DNA from: Planosporangium thailandense
GTDB taxonomy: Bacteria; Actinomycetota; Actinomycetes; Mycobacteriales; Micromonosporaceae
Assembly (NCBI RefSeq): GCF_011947195.1
Contig: NZ_JAATVY010000001.1
Coordinates: 310,001 to 374,000, forward strand
Direction: 5' to 3'
Length of the DNA: 64,000 bases
Positions 35,228-43,399 of this stretch are shown here, piece after piece. Position numbers and translations under genes: made by a program. The first letter of the stretch is position 1. Each line of letters begins with the position of its first letter. The notes beneath the pieces were generated by a model, which saw only the letters and a program-made list of their open reading frames with translations, was not told where the DNA came from and did no database searches.

Positions 35228-35416
35228 CCCACTGCCGTCCTGCTCGTCCGATCGCCCGTGAACTGTACTCAAGGCGCGGTGGGTTTGCGGAAATCGTGGG
35301 ATGGCGGGTCTGGCTGGTATGACTCCGGGCGTCGGTACGGACGTCGTCACCTACGGTCGTCCACGGGCAGGTAAGGCAGAGCGCCGTATCGCGCGGTAGG
35401 GGCAGCGGTACCCGGC

Positions 35417-35695
35417 TCACCGGAAATGGCCGGCGCGGTTGAGGCTGGCCCACGGGGCGCGGCTGCCGGCGGCGGCGAGGAGGCCGACCATGGCGAGCCG
35501 GCGGGGCGGGCACGGCCACGGGCGGAAGGCGTCCCGACAGGCGCCCGCCTGGCAGAACTGGTCCACGGCGGGCTGGTGATCGGTCCAGACCTGGTAGCTC
35601 AGGCGCCACAGCAGCGGGTCAGCGCCGCGGGGCGGTTGGGCTGGAGGGTTCTGCCGGTCGAACTCCGCGCGCACGATCGTCCCTTCTGCGGTCAT
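35417..35695 (-). CDS. hypothetical Cys-containing protein divergent from the HTH/TPR regulator
   Basis: 92-residue protein. Ends in a pattern common to small actinomycete accessory proteins: QFCQAGACRDAFRPWPCPPRRLA, with three cysteines close together that could bind metal. The N-terminal MTAEGTIVRAEFDRQNPP and WRLSYQVWTDHQ segments are hydrophilic. No membrane helix. ATG at 35695. A perfect 14-bp inverted repeat lies between the start and the regulator gene, and would fall in the 5' leader of this gene. Confidence 0.6.
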   Translation of the reverse strand: MTAEGTIVRAEFDRQNPPAQPPRGADPLLWRLSYQVWTDHQPAVDQFCQAGACRDAFRPWPCPPRRLAMVGLLAAAGSRAPWASLNRAGHFR

Positions 35696-35709
35696 GACGT
35701 TTTTGGAAG

Positions 35710-35769
35710 GGGCGGCGAGCTGCCATCGCTGTGGGTCCGGTCGGTACCGATCTTCAGCTCGCCGCCCCG
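35710..35769. promoter_or_regulatory. 14-bp inverted repeat upstream of the small Cys protein
   Basis: GGGGCGGCGAGCTG (35710-35723) pairs perfectly with CAGCTCGCCGCCCC (35756-35769) across 32 nt that contain a smaller palindrome TCGGTACCGA. Read on the minus strand it ends 14 bp before the ATG of the small gene. It could be an attenuator or leader structure, or a protein-binding site. Confidence 0.6.
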
Positions 35770-35983
35770 GTCACCCGGCTGCCGCCTGTCGGTCAGAACG
35801 GCACCGGGGAAGCTGCGGCGCGAAACCTCTTCCCGGTCGCGTGATCTGAGGAGACCTCACCAACAGCGAACCCGGGACCATGTGAAGCCCCATGTGAAAG
35901 TTCGTGGGCCACCGCGGAGGTACCCGCGTGCATGGGGCCGCCGGTAACGTCGTTCGCGCGATGGTATGGGGAGGAGGCGGAAC

Positions 35984-37345
35984 GTGAACGAGCCGAACGA
36001 CACGCTAGCTGCTCTGGTCCTCCAAGCCGGCTTCTCGTGGGCCGGGCTCGCGCGGCGAGTGAACGACCTCGGCGCAAACGACGGGTTCGCGCTGAGGTAC
36101 GACTACACGTCCGTCCACCGCTGGGTGAAGCGAGGGGAGCGGCCACGGTCCCCGGTGCCCACGTTGATCGCCAACGCCCTGTCAGAGAAGCTCGGACGCC
36201 GCATCAGCCCTACAGATTTCGGTATGACAGCGGAAGAAACCCTCGCGGCACGTGGATTGGAGTACCCGGAGAACCCACGTACGACGATCGACACGATCAT
36301 CGATCTCGGGAGAGCTGACATGAAGCGTCGAAGCATCATCAAAGCGCCGTTTGTGCTCGCGGCGCTTGGTGCACCGAGTCGCGATTGGCTGCTCGCCACG
36401 CTGGACGGGACCACAACCGAACGTGGACCCCGGCAGGTGGGCATGAAGCAGGTGGCCGGCATCCGCGACATGTTCGCGCTCTTCCAGGAGATGGACGTGA
36501 TGCGGGGCGGCGGCCACGCCCGAACCGCTCTCGTCGAGTACCTGAACAGCTATGTCTTTCCACTGCTGAAGCGCGATCACGAGGAGCGTGTCCAGCGCGC
36601 CCTCTATGAAGCGGCGGCGGAACAGGCGTACCTGGTCGGCTGGATGGCCTACGACGACGGCGAACACGGCCTCGCGCAGCGGTACCTGATCCAGTCTCTC
36701 CGTCTGGCCGAGGCGTCCAACAACGCGGCCCTCGGCGCCCACGTCCTGGCCGGCATGTCCGACCAGGCAAACCTGTTGGGCCACCCGCACGAAGCGCTCA
36801 TGCTCGCCCGTGCTGGACGACGTGGCATCACGGAGAACGACTCACCGGCCTGCCTCGCCGACCTCCACGTCCTCGAAGGTCGCGCGCTCGCCGCGCTCGG
36901 CGAGGCGAGGGCCGCAGCCGCGGCAGTTGCTGAGGCCGAGCGGGTCTTCGCCCGCGTCGCTCACGAGAACGAGCCGGTGTGGGCGCGGTTCATCGATGTC
37001 TCGTACCTGTTCGGCGAAGCCGCGCACTGCTTCCGGGACCTGGGTCAGGCATCGCAGATCGAGCGGTTCGCGGGGGAGTCCGTCGAGGGCGCTCGAAAGC
37101 AGGGTCGCGCACGACGGGGTGCGCTCAGCCATGCCGCGCTTGCGATCGGGGACCTGGAGCGCAGGAATGTGGAGGGGGCAGCGGTCAAGAGCCTTGAGGT
37201 TGTTGACCTGGCGGCCTCGGTGAACTCGTCCCGGTGCATCGAGACCGTCCGCGACCTGCAACGGCGGCTCAAGCCCTACGCCGACGTGGACCAAGTCCAG
37301 CGATTCAACGCGCGAGCGGGTGAACTGCTCGGATTGGCAGCTTAG
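35984..37345 (+). CDS. HTH regulator with TPR-like C-terminal domain
   Basis: 453-residue protein. An N-terminal helix-turn-helix (about 5-75, FSWAGLARRVNDLGANDGFA...TSVHRWVKRGERPRSP) is followed by a basic MKRRSIIKAPF segment and about 300 residues of TPR-like helices (YLVGWMAYDDGEHGLAQRYLI, AHVLAGMSDQANLLG). This build is common for actinomycete regulators that sense small peptides or act as co-factors. GTG at 35984 follows GGAGGAGG by 6 bp, deciding against ATG at 35966. A NUDIX and a SLOG gene follow on the same strand with gaps of 37 and 61 bp. Confidence 0.8.
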   Translation: MNEPNDTLAALVLQAGFSWAGLARRVNDLGANDGFALRYDYTSVHRWVKRGERPRSPVPTLIANALSEKLGRRISPTDFGMTAEETLAARGLEYPENPRTTIDTIIDLGRADMKRRSIIKAPFVLAALGAPSRDWLLATLDGTTTERGPRQVGMKQVAGIRDMFALFQEMDVMRGGGHARTALVEYLNSYVFPLLKRDHEERVQRALYEAAAEQAYLVGWMAYDDGEHGLAQRYLIQSLRLAEASNNAALGAHVLAGMSDQANLLGHPHEALMLARAGRRGITENDSPACLADLHVLEGRALAALGEARAAAAAVAEAERVFARVAHENEPVWARFIDVSYLFGEAAHCFRDLGQASQIERFAGESVEGARKQGRARRGALSHAALAIGDLERRNVEGAAVKSLEVVDLAASVNSSRCIETVRDLQRRLKPYADVDQVQRFNARAGELLGLAA

Positions 37346-37382
37346 CCCGGCTGAGCGGCCGTCTTGGGACGGAGATCCGACC

Positions 37383-37850
37383 GTGGGACGCACCGAGTAC
37401 CTCAACGACCCGAACGCGCCGAAGCCCAACACCCTCGTTCCCGCCTGTGGCACCCTGGCGGTCAACGAGCGCGGCGGAATTCTGCTGCAACGCCGCCGCG
37501 ACACCGGGCAGTGGGCGCTACCGATGGGCAAGCAGGAGCTGGGCGAGACGCCCAGCCAGTGCGCGATCCGGGAGACCCTTGAGGAGACCGGCGTCCTGGT
37601 CGAGATCACCGGCCTGGTCGGGATCTACTCCGACCCCGGCCATATCGTCGCGTACACCGACGGCGAGATTCGACAGAAGTACGAGGTGACACTGCTCGCT
37701 CGTCCAGTCAGCGGCAGCCCGGCGGCCAACGACGAGGCCAGTGATGCGGCATGGGTTCACCCCGACCGGCTGGGGGAGCTGGACATCCACCCGACCATGC
37801 GCCGGCAGATCGACGACTACCTGGCCAACCGGGTGCCGCATGTGGATTAG
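37383..37850 (+). CDS. NUDIX hydrolase
   Basis: 155-residue hydrolase of nucleoside diphosphates linked to another moiety. The NUDIX box is complete: G-x5-E in GKQELGE, then x7 and RETLEETGV, with the REUxEExGU pattern intact. GTG at 37383 starts MGRTEYLNDPNAPKPNTLVP, the typical beginning in this group; a GTG at 37320 would overlap the regulator. The gene is 37 bp after the HTH/TPR regulator and 61 bp before the SLOG gene. A nucleotide-derived substrate shared with the SLOG protein is inferred from the pairing. Confidence 0.92.
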   Translation: MGRTEYLNDPNAPKPNTLVPACGTLAVNERGGILLQRRRDTGQWALPMGKQELGETPSQCAIRETLEETGVLVEITGLVGIYSDPGHIVAYTDGEIRQKYEVTLLARPVSGSPAANDEASDAAWVHPDRLGELDIHPTMRRQIDDYLANRVPHVD

Positions 37851-37911
37851 TGCTACCAGAGTCCACGCCGCAGCCTGCCTGAGTGCCCGACCGACAACGC
37901 GGGGAGAGACA

Positions 37912-38394
37912 GTGCCACGGATTGCCGTAACCGGCCACATGAACCTGACGCCAGACAGCGAGCCGCTGGTGTACGAGGCGATCAAGCAGGCGCTGACGTC
38001 CTACATCGGCGATGACCTGGTGGGCGTGAGCTGCATTGCTCGTGGTGCTGACTCGGTCTTCGCCCAAGCCGTTCTCGACCTGGGCGGCAGGCTCGAAGTG
38101 GTACTGCCCTGCGCGAACTACCGTGAGCAGAAGGTCAAGCCCGATCACGCACCGGTGTTTGACGCTCTGAGCAGCCGAGCAGCCAAGGTGTCCACGTTGC
38201 CGTATCAGGAAGCGAACCGGCAGGCGTACGAGGCCGCAAACGAGGTACTGCTGTCGTCAGGCGATCTTCTGTTCGCCGTCTGGGACGGCCAGGATGGCGT
38301 TGACAGGGGCAGCACCGCGTCAGTTGTGAAGCTGGCGCACGAGCGAGGGCTTCCGGTACAGGTCATCTGGCCTGAGGGGGCGGCCCGCGCCTAG
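37912..38394 (+). CDS. SLOG-type nucleotide-binding protein
   Basis: 160-residue Rossmann-like protein of the SLOG superfamily (DprA/LOG-related). It begins MPRIAVTGHMNLTPDS, continues with LVGVSCIARGADSVFAQAV and the LEVVLPCANYRE strand-loop, and ends FAVWDGQDG...TASVVKLAHERGLPVQVIWP, all expected positions of the ligand-binding pocket. SLOG proteins bind nucleotides or their derivatives and are often found in conflict systems. GTG at 37912 has GGGGAGA 6 bp upstream. A broken copy of its 3' part is at 40576-40711. Confidence 0.82.
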   Translation: MPRIAVTGHMNLTPDSEPLVYEAIKQALTSYIGDDLVGVSCIARGADSVFAQAVLDLGGRLEVVLPCANYREQKVKPDHAPVFDALSSRAAKVSTLPYQEANRQAYEAANEVLLSSGDLLFAVWDGQDGVDRGSTASVVKLAHERGLPVQVIWPEGAARA

Positions 38395-38491
38395 CTAGGG
38401 CCACGCCTGCGGCTCCGATCGCCAGAGACGGCGCCCTCGGCTCGGACATCGTCGATCTGGCCGGTTCGCTCTCATGTGAAAAGATCCGGCC

Positions 38492-39454
38492 ATGCATCGA
38501 GTCGTCGTGCTGGCTCTCGACGGCGTTCACCCCTTTGAGCTGAGCATCCCGGCTCGAGTGTTCGGCACCGCGACAGGACGGGACGGTCAGCCCTTGTACG
38601 AGGTGACCACCTGCAGCGTGGACGGTCACCCCGTTCGGACCAGCGCCGACTTCGACATCGTCGTGCAGCACGGGCTCGCAGCCATCGGACTGGCTGACAC
38701 CATCGTGATCCCGCCGTTCGCGGGCGGATCCGCGGCAGACCGTGCTCGACTGCCCGAACCGCTGGCCGGAGCGTTCGCACGCCGACAGCCCGGGACCCGG
38801 ATCGTCTCGATCTGCACGGCCTCCTACGTTCTCGCCGCCGCGGGGCTGCTCGACGGCCGCCCAGCAACCACGCATTGGGCCGAGGCCGAACGGTTCCAGC
38901 GGATGTTCCCTCAGGTGAAGGTCGACCCGGACGTGCTGTTCGTCGACGCCGGTGACGTGCTCACCTCGGCCGGCGTCGCCGCCGGCGTCGACCTGTGCAT
39001 GTACCTGGTGCGACTCGACCACGGCAGCGAGGTTGCCAATCGGGTTGCCCGTCGCTGTGTCATCCCACCGTGGCGTGACGGCGGCCAAGCCCAGTTCATC
39101 GAGCGCCCCGTGCCCGAACCGGCGGCGGCCACCACGTCCGCTACCCGCGAATGGGCACTCACCCAACTGCACCGCCCGATACCGCTGGCGGAACTGGCCG
39201 GCCACGCACGGATGAGCGTACGCACGTTCTCACGCCGATTCCGTGACGAGGTGGGGATGACGCCCGGTCGGTGGCTGACCCAGCAACGCGTTGCGTATGC
39301 GCTCCGGCTACTGGAAACGACTGATCTGGCGGTGGACCGCATCGCCGAACATGCCGGCTTCGGAACGGCGGCCTCGCTACGCCACCACCTGACCGCCACC
39401 ATCGGTGTGGCGCCCACCGCCTACCGCCAGACGTTCCGCGTCAATGAGCATTGA
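38492..39454 (+). CDS. GlxA-type AraC-family regulator with DJ-1/PfpI domain
   Basis: 320-residue regulator. The N-terminal DJ-1/PfpI-like domain (about 1-170) has LALDGVHPFELSIPARVF and the nucleophile-elbow region SICTASYVLAAAGLLDGRPATTHW, where Cys and His are kept though these regulators are usually not enzymes. The C-terminal AraC domain (about 215-315) has two helix-turn-helices (LAELAGHARMSVRTFSRRF and RIAEHAGFGTAASLRHHL). ATG at 38492. Convergent with the oxidoreductase gene 31 bp away. It and that gene are bracketed by the SLOG gene and its fragment. Confidence 0.9.
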   Translation: MHRVVVLALDGVHPFELSIPARVFGTATGRDGQPLYEVTTCSVDGHPVRTSADFDIVVQHGLAAIGLADTIVIPPFAGGSAADRARLPEPLAGAFARRQPGTRIVSICTASYVLAAAGLLDGRPATTHWAEAERFQRMFPQVKVDPDVLFVDAGDVLTSAGVAAGVDLCMYLVRLDHGSEVANRVARRCVIPPWRDGGQAQFIERPVPEPAAATTSATREWALTQLHRPIPLAELAGHARMSVRTFSRRFRDEVGMTPGRWLTQQRVAYALRLLETTDLAVDRIAEHAGFGTAASLRHHLTATIGVAPTAYRQTFRVNEH

Positions 39455-39485
39455 ACGACCGGGCGACTACTCCGTCCGGCGTCGG

Positions 39486-40451
39486 CTACTCGACGACCCT
39501 GAGAACGATCTTGCCCTGGGTACGGCCGCTCTCGCCTCGTTCGTGTGCCTTGCCAACCTGGTCCAGCGGTACCACCGTGTCTATCGCCACGCGCAGGTCC
39601 CCTGACTCGACCAGAGCGGCGATCGCGTTCATACCGGCATGGTCGGGCTCGACGAGCATGAAACCGGCCCGGACACCACGTTCGGCCGCGTCCTTCAAAA
39701 GGTTCTCTTCGAGCGGCGGAACAATGGAAACCAGGGTGCCGCCCCGACGGAGGGTACGCAGCGAGCGGAGGCCGTAGTCTCCGCCGATCGTGTCGAGCAC
39801 GACGTCGAGGTCACCGAGCGCCTCGGCGAAGTCGGCTCGGGTGTAGTCGACGACCTCGTCTGCACCGAGGCTGCGCACGAAATCGTGCTTGGCCTGGCGA
39901 GAAGTCCCCACCACATACGCTCCGCGGGACTTGGCGATCTGCACGGCCAGGTGGCCGACACCGCCTGCTGCCGCATGGATGAGCACCCGCTGGCCCGACT
40001 GTACGTCTGCGGTGTCCACCAGTGCCTGCCAAGCGGTCAATGCGGCCAGCGGCAGAGCCGCCGCCGTCACATGGTCAATTCCGGCCGGCTTGCGGGTGAA
40101 GTGGCGTGGTGGCGCAGCGACGTACTCCGCGTAGGCACCGGCCGGGTGCGGGAAGCGCGGCATGCCGAATACCTCGTCACCCGGCCGGAAAAGTGTCACC
40201 CCTGGCCCCACAGCCTCCACCACTCCGGACACGTCCCAGCCGAGGATGAACGGGGCAGCACCGTCCACTGTGGTGCCATCGAGCATGGCGCCCCGCGCCC
40301 GCGTCTTCCAATCCGCCGGATTGACCCCGGCCGCGTGGACCCGCACCAGAATCTCCACCGGGGCCGTTTCGGGTCGCTCCACCTCCACCAGTTTCAGCGC
40401 CTCCGGGCCGCCTGCGGCCTCCTGGTTGATCGCACGCATCAACCCTGTCAT
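39486..40451 (-). CDS. quinone-oxidoreductase-like NADP-dependent dehydrogenase
   Basis: 321-residue medium-chain reductase without the catalytic zinc ligands. N-terminal GroES-like domain (VLVRVHAAGVNPADWKTR in slightly varied form, LGWDVSGVVEAVGPGV), Rossmann motif HAAAGGVGHLAVQIAKSRG with the AAGGVG nucleotide loop, and DVVLDTIGGDYGLRSLRTLRRGG. Typical of reductases for quinones and enals. Several starts are possible: ATG at 40451 has GGAG 5 bp upstream, ATG at 40439 begins MRAINQEA. Likely target of the neighbouring GlxA-type regulator, by position only. Confidence 0.9.
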   Translation of the reverse strand: MTGLMRAINQEAAGGPEALKLVEVERPETAPVEILVRVHAAGVNPADWKTRARGAMLDGTTVDGAAPFILGWDVSGVVEAVGPGVTLFRPGDEVFGMPRFPHPAGAYAEYVAAPPRHFTRKPAGIDHVTAAALPLAALTAWQALVDTADVQSGQRVLIHAAAGGVGHLAVQIAKSRGAYVVGTSRQAKHDFVRSLGADEVVDYTRADFAEALGDLDVVLDTIGGDYGLRSLRTLRRGGTLVSIVPPLEENLLKDAAERGVRAGFMLVEPDHAGMNAIAALVESGDLRVAIDTVVPLDQVGKAHERGESGRTQGKIVLRVVE

Positions 40452-40575
40452 CATCACTCCGTTTCGCTCCGCCGCTCGGGGCGAGCGGTGGAACCAGCCT
40501 CACCGGAGCAGCCGATACGCGAAAAGCGGCCTGGTAGCCATCGATCGTGAAGATCTGGCCAACCGGGTACTCCAC

Positions 40576-40711
40576 GTGTCTGCGTTGCCGTTCCAGGAAG
40601 CGAACCGGTGGGCGTACGGGGCGGCGAACGAGGTGCTGCTGTCGTCAGGCGATCTCCAGTTCGCCGTCTGGGACGGCCAGGTGGGCGTAGACAGGGGCAG
40701 TACCACCTCAG
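40576..40711 (+). pseudogene. broken SLOG-gene fragment
   Basis: 136 bp that align without gaps to 38188-38322 of the intact SLOG gene; 18 mismatches by hand count (about 87% identity). The frame is kept (LPFQEANRWAYGAANEVLLSSGDLQFAVWDG, quoted in part) but there is no start region and the frame leaves SLOG sequence after TTSE. Same orientation as the intact gene. The greater divergence compared with the cutA repeat suggests an older duplication or an origin from a related second copy. Confidence 0.8.
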
Positions 40712-40836
40712 AGGGTGCGTCCCGCACCAGGTCTTTTCGATCCAAGCGGGCCTGGTCGTCCATCTTGGGGCGGTGTGCCTTCAGCTCTGGGCACCGAGCG
40801 CCCGTAGCCAGCGACCGACGCCGAAGTCCCCTGTGA

Positions 40837-41394
40837 CTACCGTGCGAGCAGGGAACCGGTATCGATGCGGAGCGCGAACGGTTCGGCGGTCTCCAGCGGC
40901 TCACCGCCCTTGACCACCGATTGCTCGACGTAATGGGCGCCGTCCAGACGATAGAGGCGCAACACCAGCTCACCGGCTGGTTCCGACTCGACCAGTAGGT
41001 ACCAGCCGATGCGCGCGGCGGCGTAGAGCTGCATCTTCACCAAACGGTCCGCGGCGGCGTTGCCCGGTGAAACGATCTCAGCGACGAGGTGGACCTCCAG
41101 CGCGTCGATCACGGCTCCCTCGTCGTCAGTGTCAGCCACGACCAGGTCGGGGATGACGATGCGATCGGCACGGAGCCGGACGTTCACCGCTTCGAAGACC
41201 AGAAGGCCAGCGGCCGACGCCGCCACCTCCACGGCGTTGGCCAACCGGCGGGACAGATGCTGATGCCGCTTGCTCGGCGCAGGGCTCACCAGCAGGCTCC
41301 CGTCCAACAACTCGATCCGATCGGTGGTCTCCCCCAGCGCGAGGTAGTCCGCCTCACTCCACGGGCCTACGTGCTCCAGAATCGCCACACTCAT
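40837..41394 (-). CDS. Uma2-family (DUF820) endonuclease-like protein
   Basis: 185-residue protein of the Uma2 family, which has a PD-(D/E)xK nuclease fold. Visible: [25 protein letters not shown], the metal-site pattern IPDLVVAD, then [26 protein letters not shown] with Glu and Lys. Function is unknown despite many copies in cyanobacteria and actinobacteria. ATG at 41394 has GGAGGTG 8 bp upstream. It lies in the second accessory patch, between the SLOG fragment and the nurA-linked glycosylase gene. Confidence 0.85.
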   Translation of the reverse strand: MSVAILEHVGPWSEADYLALGETTDRIELLDGSLLVSPAPSKRHQHLSRRLANAVEVAASAAGLLVFEAVNVRLRADRIVIPDLVVADTDDEGAVIDALEVHLVAEIVSPGNAAADRLVKMQLYAAARIGWYLLVESEPAGELVLRLYRLDGAHYVEQSVVKGGEPLETAEPFALRIDTGSLLAR

Positions 41395-41540
41395 GCCGGA
41401 CTTCACCTCCCTGGGCAGACACTGCCCAGTCTCCCATGTGACCTCGTCCTCGCGATGGGCAAACTCGGCGAGGTCAATGTGCGAACCATTACGAAACCGA
41501 CAAAGCGCGGCTCAAGGCCCGCCGAGCGTGCTCAGATTCC

Positions 41541-42452
41541 TCAGAACCGGGCGAACGACCGGATCTGCGCGCGCGGCCCGTACTTCGGCGCACCGATCCC
41601 GGCCGCCACGATCAGCCGGCACACCCGTCCACGGTGCCCCCGGAACGGCTCCAGCAGCTCCAGCATCCGCCGGTCGTCGGCGCGCGGCTCCCCGGCCAGC
41701 GCCCAGGCGACGAAGTTGGGTAGGTGGTAGTCGCCGACGCTGACGGCGTCCGGGTCGCCGTGCGACGCCCGTACGACCTCGGCGGCCGTCCAGGGGCCGA
41801 TGCCGGGCAGCGACACCAACCGCCGAGTGGCGTCAGCGGAGGAGGTCGCCCGCTCCAGCGCGGTGGCCCGGTCGGCGGCCCGGCGCAGCGTGTCCGCGCG
41901 GCGCTGCTCGACCCCGAACGGATGGAACACGTAGTAGGGCGTGGCGGCGATCGCCTCCGCCGCAGGTGGGACAGGCATGTCCGGCAGCCCGGGCGCCGGC
42001 TCGCCGAAGTGGCGCAGGATCGCCCGGTACGCCCGGTACGCCTCCTGGTAGGTGACCTTCTGCCCGAGGATCGCCGGCAGAAGGTGGGGGAAGATCACGC
42101 CGCTGGCGGGCATCCGGCGGCCCCGGTACACATGCGCCAGCCGGTGTACCAGCGAGTGGCGCCCGGCGACGTCGGCAAAGGAGGACAGGTCGTCGCGCAG
42201 CCCGGCGATCGCGTCCGCCCGGTCGAGCAGCCACGCCGCGCCGGCACCGTACGCCTGCGCGACAAGCGTCGAACCCTCGCGGCACAACCGCAGCGTCCCC
42301 GGCCCGTCCGGGGTACGCGTCACCCACCACGCCTCGCGTGCCGACACACGTACGGTCGGGTCGTTGCGGATCACCGCCAGCCCGGCCATGGTCCCGGCCA
42401 GGTCGTAATGCTCAGGCAGGGCGAGAAGCCGCGCCGGCAGAACCGCGGTCAC
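41541..42452 (-). CDS. AlkA-like DNA-3-methyladenine glycosylase
   Basis: 303-residue base-excision enzyme of the HhH-GPD superfamily. The helix-hairpin-helix is LVSLPGIGPWTAAEVV, with the catalytic Asp in VSVGDYHLPNFVAWAL. The N-terminal beta-rich part (VRVSAREAWWVTRTPDGPGTLRL) is the AlkA-type extra domain. Expected to remove alkylated purines. GTG at 42452 overlaps the nurA stop (GTGA), so it is the last gene of the herA-sbcD-sbcC-nurA operon and is translated with it. This links base removal with DNA-end processing. Confidence 0.87.
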   Translation of the reverse strand: MTAVLPARLLALPEHYDLAGTMAGLAVIRNDPTVRVSAREAWWVTRTPDGPGTLRLCREGSTLVAQAYGAGAAWLLDRADAIAGLRDDLSSFADVAGRHSLVHRLAHVYRGRRMPASGVIFPHLLPAILGQKVTYQEAYRAYRAILRHFGEPAPGLPDMPVPPAAEAIAATPYYVFHPFGVEQRRADTLRRAADRATALERATSSADATRRLVSLPGIGPWTAAEVVRASHGDPDAVSVGDYHLPNFVAWALAGEPRADDRRMLELLEPFRGHRGRVCRLIVAAGIGAPKYGPRAQIRSFARF

Positions 42453-43399
42453 CCGATGACCGTACGCGCGGCGAGGATCAGCGTGCGGTACAGCAGCCGG
42501 GCGTCGCCCAGCATCGACCGTAGCCGCCGTTCCAGCCCGGCGATGGGTACGAGGTTCTGCGGCGCCCGGGGATCCTTGTACGCGCTGGAGGCGAACCGGG
42601 GCAGTGTCGCCGCGGACCGGTAGGCCAGCGCCACGGCCTCGTCACCGGCCAGCTCAGCCGAGCACTCGACCCGCACCACGCCGGCCCACGGCGCGCGCGA
42701 CGCGGTGGGCAGCCGCAGGTACCACGCGTACCGGTCCCAGGTCGTGCCGAGCCGGAAGACCGGGGTGCGCTCGCCGGCTTCCAGCCTGGTGACCACGCCG
42801 GCCAGCTCGGCCGGCAGATACTCCACCCGGTGGGTCTTGATGTAGCCCACCGCCCGGGGCAGGTGCTGGCGGCCGCGCAGCGGGCCGTCCACGACCAGCA
42901 GATCGTCGTCGCTGCGGCTCTCGCCGGACACGGCGGCTTCGAGGGCCGCGAGCTGGGCCTGGACGCCGCCGGTGAGCGTGGCCTGGTCGTCGCGGCCCAT
43001 CTGGTGCGCGGTGTAGGTGACCGTGCCGACCCGTACGTCGGTCGCGGTCGGGCTGGAGGTGAACAGCCCGCGCCGCACCTGCGCCCCGGCCACCCCGGCG
43101 ACGCCGCGCTCCAGGTCGCAGCGGACCACCCCGGCGGCGTACGAGGCGGCCAGCCCCCGGTGCGGCACTCCGTCGTCGTCGGCCACCCACATCCCGGCGT
43201 CGATGCGGCGCACCCCGTCGACGAGCAGGACGGTCGGCGGCATCGGCACGTCGCCGCGCGGTCCGATCGGCCGCCAGTCCGGCGCGGGCAGCTCGACGTC
43301 GGGGGCGACCTGCGCGGAGCTGGCCGACGCCGGGCCGTCGCCGCTGTTGTCGAACGACGTGCCGTAGCCGGGGTCCCACCCGTCGACGTACAACCTCAC
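42449..43399 (-). CDS. nurA: NurA-like 5'-3' nuclease
   Basis: 316-residue protein with the NurA fold. Metal-binding Asp residues stand at D61 (VLLVDGVRRIDAG) and D171 (LLVVDGPLRGR), the two best kept positions of NurA; YIKTHRVEYLP and the C-terminal WDRYAWYLRLP...GVVRVE follow in the family order. In archaea NurA works with the HerA translocase to resect DNA ends after Mre11-Rad50. GTG at 43399 overlaps the sbcC stop, and the stop overlaps the glycosylase start. A longer upstream frame overlaps sbcC and is Arg/Pro-rich shadow sequence. Confidence 0.85.
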   Translation of the reverse strand: MRLYVDGWDPGYGTSFDNSGDGPASASSAQVAPDVELPAPDWRPIGPRGDVPMPPTVLLVDGVRRIDAGMWVADDDGVPHRGLAASYAAGVVRCDLERGVAGVAGAQVRRGLFTSSPTATDVRVGTVTYTAHQMGRDDQATLTGGVQAQLAALEAAVSGESRSDDDLLVVDGPLRGRQHLPRAVGYIKTHRVEYLPAELAGVVTRLEAGERTPVFRLGTTWDRYAWYLRLPTASRAPWAGVVRVECSAELAGDEAVALAYRSAATLPRFASSAYKDPRAPQNLVPIAGLERRLRSMLGDARLLYRTLILAARTVIG

